Assembly: GCA_963824395.1 (NCBI GenBank)
Contig: CAWGPF010000005.1
Span: forward strand, 248,001-312,000
Length of the DNA: 64,000 nucleotides
Source: 13-2-20CM-66-19 sp963824395
Lineage (GTDB): Bacteria; Pseudomonadota; Gammaproteobacteria; Steroidobacterales; Steroidobacteraceae
Direction of reading: 5' to 3'
The notes under the pieces are model-generated. The model worked only from the letters and a program-made list of their open reading frames with translations, had not been told where the DNA came from and did no database searches. The position numbers and the translations under genes are program-made. Positions 37,836 through 46,206 of this stretch are shown here, one piece after another. Numbering within the stretch: the first letter of the stretch is position 1; every line of letters begins with the position of its first letter.

Positions 37836-38608
37836 ACACCCTGGTGTTCGACATCGAGACCGTTCCGGACGTCGCCCTCGGGCGGCGGCTCTATAACCTG
37901 GCGGGCCTTTCCGATGACCAGGTGGCGAAGGCGATGTTCGCCCTGCGCCGCCAGGGGACGGGCGGGGATTTCCTGCCGCACGAGCAGCAGCGCGTGGTGG
38001 CGATCTCCTGCGTGCTGCGCAGCCGCGACGGGCTCAAGGTGTGGAGCCTCGGGGAGGCCGCCACCGGCGAGGCGCAGCTCGTGCAGCGCTTCTTCGATGG
38101 CATCGACAAGTACTCCCCGGACCTGATCTCCTGGAACGGCACGGGGTTTGACCTGCCGGTGCTCACCTACCGGGCACTGCTGCACGGGGTGCAGGCGGCA
38201 CGCTACTGGGAGACGGGCGAGGAGGACACCGCCTTTCGCTACAACAATTACCTGAGCCGCTATCACTGGCGGCACACCGACCTCATGGACGTGCTCTCCG
38301 GGTTCCAGGGCCGCGGGCGCGTGTCGCTCGCCAACATGGCGCTGCTCTTAGGCTTCCCCGGCAAGCTCGGCTTCGATGGCAGCCAGGTGTGGCAGGCGTT
38401 CCTTGAGGGTAACGTTGCGGCCATCCGCGCCTACTGCGAGACCGACGTGCTCAACACCTGGCTCATCTGGCTGCGCTTCGCGCAGCTGCGCGGCGCGCTC
38501 TCGCGCGAGGCGCACGCCGAGGAGATCGAGCGCGTCAAGGGCTACCTGCGCGCCGCGCGCGAGCCGCACTTCGGGCAGTTCCTCGCCGCCTGGGAGGCGC
38601 CGCCTTGA
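37832..38608 (+). CDS. Predicted 3'-5' exonuclease related to the PolB exonuclease domain
   Basis: 258 residues from GTG 37832. Exo motif I is TLVFDIETVPDV, motif II is SWNGTGFDLPVL, and motif III lies around YCETDVLNTW. This is the DnaQ-like family of COG3298, described as PolB-exonuclease-like but without a polymerase. The target is unknown. It is coupled by overlaps to acpS and rlmD. Confidence 0.88.
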   Translation: MNTLVFDIETVPDVALGRRLYNLAGLSDDQVAKAMFALRRQGTGGDFLPHEQQRVVAISCVLRSRDGLKVWSLGEAATGEAQLVQRFFDGIDKYSPDLISWNGTGFDLPVLTYRALLHGVQAARYWETGEEDTAFRYNNYLSRYHWRHTDLMDVLSGFQGRGRVSLANMALLLGFPGKLGFDGSQVWQAFLEGNVAAIRAYCETDVLNTWLIWLRFAQLRGALSREAHAEEIERVKGYLRAAREPHFGQFLAAWEAPP

Positions 38609-39942
38609 GCCGCGCCGTGCGCCGCGCGCAGGCGCCGGCGGCGGAAGAAGAGGGCGTGGTGAGCGGGCTCACCACCGAGGGCGAGGGCGTCGTGCACTTG
38701 GGCAAGACCGCGTTCGTCGCCGGCGCGCTGCCCGGTGAGCGGGTGCGCCTGCGCCGCACGCGCCGCCACCGCCAGCACGATGACGCGCAGCTGCTGGCGG
38801 TGCTCGAGCCGGCCGCCAGCCGCGTCACGCCGCGCTGCGAGCACTTTGGGGTGTGCGGGGGCTGCCTGCTGCAGCACCTCGCCGGCGACGCGCAGCTCGC
38901 CGCCAAGGAGGCGCAGCTGCGCGACACCCTCGCGCGCGTGGCACGCATCGCCCCCGAGCGCTGGCTTCCCCCGCTGGCAGGTCCGGCCTGGAACTACCGC
39001 CGTCGCGCCCGCCTCGGGGTGAAGTACGTGCGCAAGAAGGGCTGCGTGGTGGTGGGGTTCCGCGAGCGCGCCGCACCCTACGTGGCGCAGCTGAAGCAAT
39101 GCGAGGTGCTCGCACCACCGGCCGGCACCCTCATCACCCCGCTCGCCGAACTGATCGAGGGGCTCTCGATCCGCGAGCAGCTGCCGCAGATCGAGGTGGC
39201 GGTCGCGGACAACGCCACCGCCCTGGTGCTGCGGGTGCTGAGCCCGCCCGCACCGTCCGACCTTGAGCAGCTCGCCGCCTTCGGGGCGCGCCACGGGCTG
39301 CAGCTGTATTTGCAGCCCGGGGGGCTCGAAACGGTGGCGCCCTTAAGCGCGCCGGGGGAGCCGCTGCACTACCGCCTGCCAGCCTTCGACCTCACCCTCG
39401 AGTTCCTGCCGACGGACTTCATCCAGGTGAATGGTGCCGTCAACGCCGCGCTGGCGGCACGCGCAGTGGAGCTGCTGCAGCCCGACTCAAGCTCACGCGT
39501 GCTCGATCTCTTCTGCGGCATCGGCAACTTCACGCTGCCGCTCGCGCGGCGCGCGGCCGCGGTGGTGGGCGTGGAGGGCGATGCCGCGCTCATCGCGCGC
39601 GCCCGCAGCAACGCGGCGCGCAACGGCCTCGGCAACACCGAGTTTCATGTTGCCAACCTGGCGGCCGCCGGCACCGATCCTCCCTGGGCGCGCGGCCCCT
39701 ACACGCACGTGCTGCTCGATCCGCCGCGCACCGGGGCGCGCGAGGTGCTGGCCTTGCTGGCAGCCTTCGGCCCCGAGCGGGTGTTGTATATTTCCTGCCA
39801 TCCGGGAAGTCTGGCGCGGGATCTGGGGGTGCTGGTGCACGAGCACGGCATGAGGCTCGAGGCGGCAGGTGTGGTCGACATGTTTCCGCACACCGCGCAC
39901 GTGGAGTCGATCGCGCTGCTGCGCGGAGCGCGGCGCGCATGA
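38605..39942 (+). CDS. rlmD: 23S rRNA (uracil-1939-C5)-methyltransferase
   Basis: 445 residues from TTG 38605. The TRAM domain is N-terminal. The [4Fe-4S] cysteines are in CEHFGVCGGCLLQHL plus a later Cys in LKQCEVL. The S-adenosylmethionine site is VLDLFCGIGNFTLPLA, and the catalytic cysteine is in YISCHPGSLARDL. TTG is the best start because homology begins soon after. It overlaps both neighbours by 4 bases. Confidence 0.94.
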   Translation: MSRAVRRAQAPAAEEEGVVSGLTTEGEGVVHLGKTAFVAGALPGERVRLRRTRRHRQHDDAQLLAVLEPAASRVTPRCEHFGVCGGCLLQHLAGDAQLAAKEAQLRDTLARVARIAPERWLPPLAGPAWNYRRRARLGVKYVRKKGCVVVGFRERAAPYVAQLKQCEVLAPPAGTLITPLAELIEGLSIREQLPQIEVAVADNATALVLRVLSPPAPSDLEQLAAFGARHGLQLYLQPGGLETVAPLSAPGEPLHYRLPAFDLTLEFLPTDFIQVNGAVNAALAARAVELLQPDSSSRVLDLFCGIGNFTLPLARRAAAVVGVEGDAALIARARSNAARNGLGNTEFHVANLAAAGTDPPWARGPYTHVLLDPPRTGAREVLALLAAFGPERVLYISCHPGSLARDLGVLVHEHGMRLEAAGVVDMFPHTAHVESIALLRGARRA

Positions 39943-41000
39943 GCCTGGGTCCTTTGATGATCGATCTTGAGGGCACCGCCGTCAGCGCGGAGGAGCGCGA
40001 GCTGCTGCGCCACCCGCTCGTCGGCGGCGTCATCCTCTTCACCCGCAACTACGCCGATCCTGCGCAGCTGACCGAGCTCGTGCGTGAGATCCACGCCGCG
40101 CGCAGCCCGCCGCTGATCGTGGCCGTCGACCAGGAGGGCGGGCGCGTGCAGCGCTTCCGCGAGGGCTTCTCGCGGCTGCCCCCGGCGCGGCGCATCGGCC
40201 ATGAGTTTGACCTCGACCCCAAGGCCGGAGTGGCGCTGGCGCGTGCGCTCGGGTGGCTGATGGCCGCAGAGCTGCGCGCCTGCGGGGTCGACATCTCCTT
40301 TGCCCCCTGCGTGGACCTCGACTACGGGGTGAACGAGGCCATCGGCCAGCGCTCCTTCCACCCCGACGCTGCGGCCGTGGCGCAGCTCGCCAACGCCTGG
40401 ATGCACGGCATGCGCGAGGCCGGCATGGCGGCCACCGCCAAGCACTTCCCTGGGCACGGGGCCGTGGTGGCCGATTCGCACCTGGTGCTGCCGGTGGACC
40501 GGCGGCCACTCGAGGACCTGACCGCCGACCTCACCCCCTACCGCCGCCTGATCCCGAACGGCCTGCCGGCCGTCATGGTGGCCCATATCCTGTTCCCGGC
40601 CGTGGATCGGGACCCATCGAGCCTCTCCAGGCGCTGGATTCGCGACGTGCTGCGCGGAGAGCTTATGTTTCAGGGGGTAGTGTTCGCCGATGACCTCTCC
40701 ATGAAGGGGGCAGCCGCGTACGGGGACATCGTGACCCGGTGCCGGCAGGCCCTCATGGCGGGCTGTGACATGTTACCGGTCTGCAACCATCGGCCGAGCG
40801 TGATCGAACTGCTGGACAAGCTCGATAGCGAACCGCAGCCGGCCTCGAGCCTGCGCCTGGTGCGGCTGCACGGTCGTGCCGGCGCCCCGGACCGGGCGGC
40901 CCTGGCGCAGCTGCCGGAGTGGACCCGCGCCTGCGAGCTGTTGGCCCGGGCCTCGGCTGCCCCGGCGCTCACCCTGGACCCCGGGGACACCCCGGCATGA
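39939..41000 (+). CDS. nagZ: Beta-N-acetylhexosaminidase
   Basis: 353 residues of glycoside hydrolase family 3. Signatures: GVILFTRNYADPAQL, VAVDQEGGRVQRFREGF, the general acid/base His region KHFPGHGAVVADSH and the nucleophile FADDLSMKGA. It releases GlcNAc from cell-wall turnover products in the cytoplasm. The following LOV/GGDEF gene overlaps its stop by 4 bases and so is probably cotranscribed. Confidence 0.95.
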   Translation: MSLGPLMIDLEGTAVSAEERELLRHPLVGGVILFTRNYADPAQLTELVREIHAARSPPLIVAVDQEGGRVQRFREGFSRLPPARRIGHEFDLDPKAGVALARALGWLMAAELRACGVDISFAPCVDLDYGVNEAIGQRSFHPDAAAVAQLANAWMHGMREAGMAATAKHFPGHGAVVADSHLVLPVDRRPLEDLTADLTPYRRLIPNGLPAVMVAHILFPAVDRDPSSLSRRWIRDVLRGELMFQGVVFADDLSMKGAAAYGDIVTRCRQALMAGCDMLPVCNHRPSVIELLDKLDSEPQPASSLRLVRLHGRAGAPDRAALAQLPEWTRACELLARASAAPALTLDPGDTPA

Positions 41001-41932
41001 ACAACTGGTCAGCGGAGGCCTGGCGGCGCCTGGTCGAGAGCTCCCCGGAAGGCATCGTCATCTGCGAGGCGACGGCCCCGGATCATCCGGTGGTGTTCGT
41101 GAACGCCGCGTTCTCGCAGATGTGCGGCTACCCGGTCGCGGCCCTCATGGGCACGAACCTGAGGATCCTGCAGGGGACCGACCGCGACCAGGACGGGCGC
41201 GTGCGGCTCGCCGAGGGGCTGCAGAAGGGCAATCCGTCCCGCGTGCTGATCCGCAACTACCGCCCCGACGGCTCACTTTTCTGGAACGAGTGCGTGGTGC
41301 AGCCGGTGCGCAGCAGCAAGGGCCAGCTGACGCACTTCATCGGCTACCACCGCGACGCCAGTGAGCGGCTGAAGAGCGCCGAGCGCGCCTCCTCGGGGCT
41401 GCCGTCGTGGCTGCGCGAGGATCGCCTGACGGGGCTGCACTCGCGCGCCTACTTCGAGGAGCTGCTGCAGCGGGACTGGTCGCTCGCGCAGCGCGACTCG
41501 CACGAGATCGGGCTGACGCTGTTCGACATCGACGATCTCGGGGCCTACAACGACAAGTTCGACCGCGCCGCAGGCGATGCCTGCATCCGCCGTGTGGCGC
41601 GCGTGATCGGCGCCTCCTACCGCCGCGGCGGGGATCTCGTCGGCCGCTGGGACGGGGGCACCTTCGCGGTCCTCACGCAGGGGGAGGCCGCCGAGCGCGC
41701 CTCCCAGTACGCGCAGATCGTCTCGCAGCGCGTGCGCGACCTGCTGATGCATCACCCGACCGCCGGCGCCGGGCGCTACGTCACCGTGAGTGCCGCGATC
41801 GCGAGCCTCGTGCCGCCGCGCACGCTCGAGCTCGAGGGCCTGCTGCGCGCCTGTACGGTCGCGATGAAGCGCGCCAAGAAGAACGGCAAGGACGCCATCG
41901 TCACCGCCGAAGCGGGCGACTTCAGCCCCTGA
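40997..41932 (+). CDS. Cys-less LOV-type PAS domain fused to a degenerate GGDEF domain
   Basis: 311 residues, no signal peptide or membrane segment. Residues about 12-125 match a LOV-type PAS domain: VFVNAAFSQMCGY, GTNLRILQG, RNYRPDGSLFWNE and HFIGYHRDASE. The photoactive cysteine of the usual NCRFLQ motif is leucine (L55). Residues about 137-305 form a GGDEF domain with DRLTGLHSRAYFEEL and LFDIDDLGAYNDKF, but the active-site motif reads DGGTF (219-223). The inhibitory-site RxxD (RGGD) is kept exactly five residues before it. Inference: a catalytically dead c-di-GMP receptor. Confidence 0.85.
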   Translation: MNNWSAEAWRRLVESSPEGIVICEATAPDHPVVFVNAAFSQMCGYPVAALMGTNLRILQGTDRDQDGRVRLAEGLQKGNPSRVLIRNYRPDGSLFWNECVVQPVRSSKGQLTHFIGYHRDASERLKSAERASSGLPSWLREDRLTGLHSRAYFEELLQRDWSLAQRDSHEIGLTLFDIDDLGAYNDKFDRAAGDACIRRVARVIGASYRRGGDLVGRWDGGTFAVLTQGEAAERASQYAQIVSQRVRDLLMHHPTAGAGRYVTVSAAIASLVPPRTLELEGLLRACTVAMKRAKKNGKDAIVTAEAGDFSP

Positions 41933-41973
41933 TACCCCGTTTCCGGACCTCCCGGGCCTCGGGGCAAGTGCTT

Positions 41974-42002
41974 TTGCCTGTGAAAGGCATAGCTGGTATT
42001 AT
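41974..42002 (+). promoter_or_regulatory. Promoter and possible operator of the Xre/RES pair
   Basis: TTGCCT (41974-41979), a 17-base spacer, then TATTAT (41997-42002). The inverted repeat TGCCT-N5-AGGCA (41975-41989) overlaps the -35 and is a plausible operator for autorepression by the Xre protein. The predicted start site is only a few bases before ATG 42013, giving an almost leaderless mRNA. Confidence 0.5.
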
Positions 42003-42012
42003 TTCCATTGAA

Positions 42013-42399
42013 ATGTCGCCCTCCCGCCCCGCCAAAGCCCGCGCCGCGCCCTCACCGGGGGAGGTGCTGTCACGGGCCACGGTGCGCGCCGCGCGCCTGC
42101 TCGGGCTCGCCCAGGCGGACCTGGCCGACGTTATCGGCGTGAGCGGCGCGACGCTTTCGCGCGTCGCCAACGGCCAGAAACAGCTCGAGGCCGGGTCCAA
42201 GCCCTGGCAGCTGGCGGCACTGTTCGTGCGCCTGTTCCGCTCGCTCGATGCCATCGTGGGGTCGGATGACGCGGCGGCGCGCGCCTGGCTGCGCGGTGAC
42301 AACCGCGCGCTCGGCGGGGTGCCGCTCGAGCTGATCCGCGAGCCCGCCGGCCTGGTGCGCGCCGTTGACTACCTGGACGCCGCCCGCGCTCGCATCTGA
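42013..42399 (+). CDS. Xre/MbcA/ParS-type antitoxin
   Basis: 128 residues from ATG 42013. An N-terminal helix-turn-helix (LGLAQADLADVIGVSGATLSR) is followed by the DUF2384 toxin-binding region, seen in LFRSLDAIVGSDDAAARAWL and VPLELIREPAGLVRAVDYL. It neutralizes the RES toxin encoded next and probably represses its own promoter. The toxin frame overlaps its 3' end by 35 bases. The gene has no ribosome-binding site at usual spacing. Confidence 0.9.
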   Translation: MSPSRPAKARAAPSPGEVLSRATVRAARLLGLAQADLADVIGVSGATLSRVANGQKQLEAGSKPWQLAALFVRLFRSLDAIVGSDDAAARAWLRGDNRALGGVPLELIREPAGLVRAVDYLDAARARI

Positions 42400-43087
42400 G
42401 GCGCGCGCCTACGCGCGCCTGCTGCATCGGGTGGTCGAGGCGCAGCACCTCGCCTCCACCATGCGCCTCACCGATTCCCTCGAGGAGCAGGCGCTGCTCG
42501 AGGCGGTGCTGGAGGAGAGCAAGCCCGCGCTGCCGCCGGCCGCGCAGCGCCTGCATTACCTCCTCGCGACGCCGTTTCGCTACCGCCCGCACACCGGCTC
42601 GCGCTTCCGCCAGCCTTTCGAGGCGGGCGTCTGGTACGGGGCGGAACACTTACGCACCGCGCTCGCCGAGAAGAGCTACTGGCGCCTGCGCTTTCTGCTC
42701 GATTCCCCTGCCACCCCGGACCTCAAGCCGGTGCCGCACACCGCCTTCAGCGCCGCCGTGCGCAGCGGCGCCGCGCTCGACCTGACCCGTGAGCCGTTTG
42801 TGCGCGAGCGCAGCGCCTGGACCGACCCGCGCGACTACTCGCGCACCCAGGCCCTCGGCGAGGCGGCGCGTGCCGCCGGTGTTGTGTGCATCCGCTACGA
42901 ATCGGTGCGCGACCCTGCGCATGCCGCGTGCGTGGCGGTGCTGGATCCTCAGGCCTTCGGGCGTGGCCGGCCGCGCCAGCAGGAGGCCTGGTTCATCGCT
43001 GCCTCGCGCGCGCGCGTGCGCTGCGCGCAGGAGGCGCGCGGCGGGGGCGCATTCGAGTTCAGTGCCGCGCAGCTGCTCGGGGGTTGA
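42365..43087 (+). CDS. RES-domain toxin
   Basis: 240 residues from TTG 42365, inside the antitoxin end; GTG 42428 is a less likely start. RES-family segments are LHYLLATPFRYRPHTGSRF, GVWYGAEHLRTALAEKSYW and GVVCIRYESVRDP. RES toxins of Xre-RES pairs are related to ADP-ribosyltransferases, and characterized members deplete NAD+. The antitoxin-toxin order and overlap match the family. The pair sits at the start of an accessory stretch. Confidence 0.88.
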   Translation: MTTWTPPALASEARAYARLLHRVVEAQHLASTMRLTDSLEEQALLEAVLEESKPALPPAAQRLHYLLATPFRYRPHTGSRFRQPFEAGVWYGAEHLRTALAEKSYWRLRFLLDSPATPDLKPVPHTAFSAAVRSGAALDLTREPFVRERSAWTDPRDYSRTQALGEAARAAGVVCIRYESVRDPAHAACVAVLDPQAFGRGRPRQQEAWFIAASRARVRCAQEARGGGAFEFSAAQLLGG

Positions 43088-43101
43088 GCGCGGCCCGCTC
43101 T

Positions 43102-43668
43102 TCAGGGCGCGCTGCGCGTCAGCTCCGCCACGAACGCCGGCAGCCAGGTGCGCCCGCCGTCGGTGGAGAGGTCCTCCTGGAAGTGATGCGAGTCGGCTTT
43201 GATGTCCGACCAGGTGGCGCGGATCAGCAGCGTGCGGCCGCGGAACGATTCCTGCGCGTAGAGCTCACCGCGCCCGTCATGGAACTCGCCGATGGTCGGC
43301 GTGGTCAGCACCCCGTCCGCGCTGTCGATGAAGGCCTGGGTCCACTGGCGCGCCTGCGGGTTGTAGACAAAAAGTGTCAGTCCCTCCCAGTGACCCTTGG
43401 GGCCGTTCGCCTCGATCTCCTCGACCTGCCCGCGACCGCCCCAGATCTTGTGCACCGTGACCGTGCCGGTAAGTTCCATGCCCTCGGGATTGCCGGAGAG
43501 CGGATCCGTCACGCGGCGGATGTGGGTCTGCCAGGTGCCCAGGTTGAAGTCGAAGTCATGCGCGCCATCGTGTAAGGCGGCCGCGGCCGGGGCGGCCGCG
43601 GCGGGGAGTGTCGCGTTCGCCAGCATCAGGAGGCAGGCGGCAAGCGACAGGGGTTTCAGGATCTTCAT
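43102..43668 (-). CDS. Exported hypothetical protein, DUF1579-like
   Basis: 188 residues from ATG 43668, which has GGAG 9 bases upstream. A signal peptide (about 1-26, ending TLPAAAAP) precedes a beta-rich domain: FDFNLGTWQTHIRR, WGGRGQVEEIEANG and FRGRTLLIRATWSD. This resembles the DUF1579/lipocalin-like secreted family, whose role is unknown. It is the second gene after the exported methyltransferase, 29 bases apart. Confidence 0.7.
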   Translation of the reverse strand: MKILKPLSLAACLLMLANATLPAAAAPAAAALHDGAHDFDFNLGTWQTHIRRVTDPLSGNPEGMELTGTVTVHKIWGGRGQVEEIEANGPKGHWEGLTLFVYNPQARQWTQAFIDSADGVLTTPTIGEFHDGRGELYAQESFRGRTLLIRATWSDIKADSHHFQEDLSTDGGRTWLPAFVAELTRSAP

Positions 43669-43697
43669 CGCTGGCAACTCCGTCGGTGGCTGAGGTG

Positions 43698-44489
43698 TTA
43701 CTCCCGCGCTGCCACGGCAGCGGCGGGCGGTCGCCGGAATTTGAGGAGAAACTGGTCGGTGTGGCCCGCAATGGACGGATCGAAGACGCCCTTGGTATGC
43801 GGATCCTCAGGGTTCGCGAGCACCGCACTTTCGGACACCAGCTCAAAGCCCGCCGCCCGCACCTCGCGCTTCACCGTGGCCGCCTCGATCCGATGCAGCG
43901 TCTCGGTGACCGCGGCGGGCGATCCGGGCGCGGCGGCGTGATCGAGGACCAGGTAGAGGCCGCCGGGCTTCAGGGCCGCGAACACCTGGCGATTGAAGGC
44001 GGCGACGTCCTTGGGACCTAAGAACTTGTCGTGCAGGTCGTGGTAGTTCTGCGAGATCCAGAACACGTCCAGGGGCTGCGGGAACTGCAGGTCCGCGCTC
44101 GCCGGCACCGTGGAAATGGTGACGTTCGGCCGTCCGCGGCCCCACTCGGTCAGCTGCGCGTAGCCCGCCGCGACGTTCGGGAAGCTCACCACCTCGTTCA
44201 GCTCCACCGCGTAGACGTGGCCGCCGTCCCCCACCAGGTCCGCAATGAGGCGCGTGAAGTAGCCGCCGTTGGCGAGGTAGTCGGCCACGATCGCCCCGGA
44301 GGGGATTGCGGCAAAGGCGAGCGTCGCGGCGGGCTTGCGCTTGGCATCGCGTGCGCGGTCCGCGTCCGGACGGGTGGGGTCGGCCACGGCGCGCGCGATG
44401 GCGGCACCGTCGGCGCGTGCCGTCACTGCGCCGGTCAGGGCGAATCCTGCGGTGAGACAGACGATGCAGAGGCTGCGCACGAAATACAC
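43698..44489 (-). CDS. Exported methyltransferase-like protein
   Basis: 263 residues from GTG 44489 (or GTG 44480, better spaced from GGAGAG). A signal peptide (about 1-27, ending TARADG) is followed by a class I methyltransferase fold: GAIVADYLANGGYFTRLIA, VYAVELNE and LKPGGLYLVLDHAA. It resembles predicted methyltransferases of COG4798, many of which have leader peptides. A periplasmic S-adenosylmethionine source is not known, so the activity is uncertain. A LysR gene is divergent upstream. Confidence 0.8.
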   Translation of the reverse strand: MYFVRSLCIVCLTAGFALTGAVTARADGAAIARAVADPTRPDADRARDAKRKPAATLAFAAIPSGAIVADYLANGGYFTRLIADLVGDGGHVYAVELNEVVSFPNVAAGYAQLTEWGRGRPNVTISTVPASADLQFPQPLDVFWISQNYHDLHDKFLGPKDVAAFNRQVFAALKPGGLYLVLDHAAAPGSPAAVTETLHRIEAATVKREVRAAGFELVSESAVLANPEDPHTKGVFDPSIAGHTDQFLLKFRRPPAAAVAARE

Positions 44490-44643
44490 TCTCCGGTGAG
44501 GCGGCAGGGGGCGCGGGCCCTTTTCAGGGCTGCGTGCCGGGTGGCGCTAAGCGTGCCGCGGCGGCTGCGCGGCCCGCAAACGACAAATACTCCAGGCCGC
44601 TGGCATAAATTGTTGTGCAGCGGACGGAGCCGGGAATGCATTC

Positions 44644-45552
44644 ATGGTAACGACGATCCGCAACCTGCCGCTGAACGCGCTGCGCAGCTTCGACGCCGCC
44701 GCGCGCCACTTAAGTTTCGCCGCCGCCGCGGCCGAGCTCGGCGTCACCGCGGCGGCCGTGAGCGTGCAGGTGCGGCGCCTGGAAGAGTGGGTGGGGGTGC
44801 CGCTGTTCGTGCGCGGCCACCGCTGCATCACGCTCTCGGGGACCGGGCGCACCCTCGCGCCGCGCCTGACGGCGCTGTTCCTGGAGATGGAGCGGCTGCT
44901 GTCGCAGGTGGCCGAGTTCGATGCGACCTCACTGCAGATCAGCGCCATGGCGACCCTTGCCTCCAAGTGGGTAGCGCCGCGCCTGGCGAGCTTCACGCGG
45001 CAGTTTCCACAGCTGCAGGTGCGCATCGTCGCGGCCGACCGGCGCGTGGACTTCGAGCGCGACGGGGTCGACATCGGGCTGCGCTACGGGGACGGCAACT
45101 ACCCGGAGCTCTACAGCCGCGAGATTGCCCGCGCCCGCGCCTTCCCGGTGTGCAGCCCCGCGCTCGCCGCCCGCTACGGCACGGACCCCTCCCGCATCGA
45201 GAGCGCGCTGCTCTTGCACGATGAGTCCTCGCTCGTGGCGCCGGGGCTGCCGACCTGGAGCGAGTGGTTCGCGCAGGCGGGCGCTGCGCGCGTGATCGAG
45301 GGCAGTGGCGCGCTCTTTGGCAACAGCCACATGGCACTCGCCGCCGCGGTGTCGGGGCAGGGGTTTGCGCTCGGGCTCGCGCCGCTGGTCGACGAGGACC
45401 TCGCCACGGGGCGGCTCGTGAAGCCCTTCGCGACCGAGCTGCCGAGCAGCTTCGGCTTCTGGTTCGTGTGCCGCCGTGAGCGCCTGGAGGAGCCGAAGAT
45501 CGCAGCCTTCCACCGCTGGATATTCGAGCAGGCCGACCGTCTACAGCGCTAG
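44644..45552 (+). CDS. LysR-family transcriptional regulator (GcvA-like)
   Basis: 302 residues. The N-terminal winged helix is LPLNALRSFDAAARHLSFAA with AAELGVTAAAVSVQVRRLE. The substrate-binding domain includes WVAPRLASFTRQFPQLQVRI and GVDIGLRYGDGNYP, the GcvA-type pattern. It is divergent from the exported methyltransferase gene, 154 bases apart, and may regulate it. The intergenic region contains an A/T-rich patch around 44608-44618. Confidence 0.9.
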   Translation: MVTTIRNLPLNALRSFDAAARHLSFAAAAAELGVTAAAVSVQVRRLEEWVGVPLFVRGHRCITLSGTGRTLAPRLTALFLEMERLLSQVAEFDATSLQISAMATLASKWVAPRLASFTRQFPQLQVRIVAADRRVDFERDGVDIGLRYGDGNYPELYSREIARARAFPVCSPALAARYGTDPSRIESALLLHDESSLVAPGLPTWSEWFAQAGAARVIEGSGALFGNSHMALAAAVSGQGFALGLAPLVDEDLATGRLVKPFATELPSSFGFWFVCRRERLEEPKIAAFHRWIFEQADRLQR

Positions 45553-46205
45553 CGTCCCGGCGCCCGCGCTCCCTGGGCGGGGGTGACGAGGGCGATCACG
45601 CCATAGGCGGGATGGTCAAAGTAATTGCGCTCGTAGTACTTCACCCGGCGGCTCTCGTTGATGGTGAACACCGTGCCGGGCGGGGCATTCAGACCCGGGG
45701 GCGGGGAGGGGATGGCGTAGTTGAGCGTCATGCCGAGGTGCAGGAACTGCCCGTGCTCGAGGAACACGGTGCCGCTCAGGCCTTCCACGTCCGCCCCCAG
45801 GCGCGAGAGCGGAAACCCGGCACGCGTCCCCCAGGAACTGGCGGTCTGCGACCAGGCGACGTGGGCCACGGGCGTGTAGCCGCCCGAGCGCAGGCGGTTC
45901 TCAAGATCCGCCAGCTGGTAACCGGATGAGGGCAGCACGCCCACGAAGTGCCCGACCTGCGCGGTGCCCGTCGCGGTCTCATCGCCGGCGATGTTGCGCG
46001 AGCTCACCCCCTGGGTACCCCAGTTCTCCCCGCCGCCCTGGGAGCCGGGGTTGCGGAAGATGATCATCTCGACGTTGTAGACCGTGCCGGACGGCGCCGG
46101 CGCGTCCTCGGCCACCCCGCGTAAGGGCCCACCGAGGCAGGCGAGGGCGAGCAGGGTGAGTCCTGGGGTCCTTAGGGCGCTGAGGGTGGGTCGCATGGCA
46201 TTCAT
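45549..46205 (-). CDS. CsiV-like exported protein (DUF2803)
   Basis: 218 residues with a signal peptide (about 1-32, ending RGVAED). Typical segments are YNVEMIIFRNPG, QLADLENRLRSGGYTPVAHVAW and FTINESRRVKYYERNYFDHP. CsiV proteins are periplasmic peptidoglycan-binding factors, first described in Shewanella as partners of a lytic transglycosylase in mutants lacking c-di-GMP control. It starts one base after the mfd stop, the usual neighbour order. Confidence 0.82.
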   Translation of the reverse strand: MNAMRPTLSALRTPGLTLLALACLGGPLRGVAEDAPAPSGTVYNVEMIIFRNPGSQGGGENWGTQGVSSRNIAGDETATGTAQVGHFVGVLPSSGYQLADLENRLRSGGYTPVAHVAWSQTASSWGTRAGFPLSRLGADVEGLSGTVFLEHGQFLHLGMTLNYAIPSPPPGLNAPPGTVFTINESRRVKYYERNYFDHPAYGVIALVTPAQGARAPGR

Positions 46206-46206
46206 T

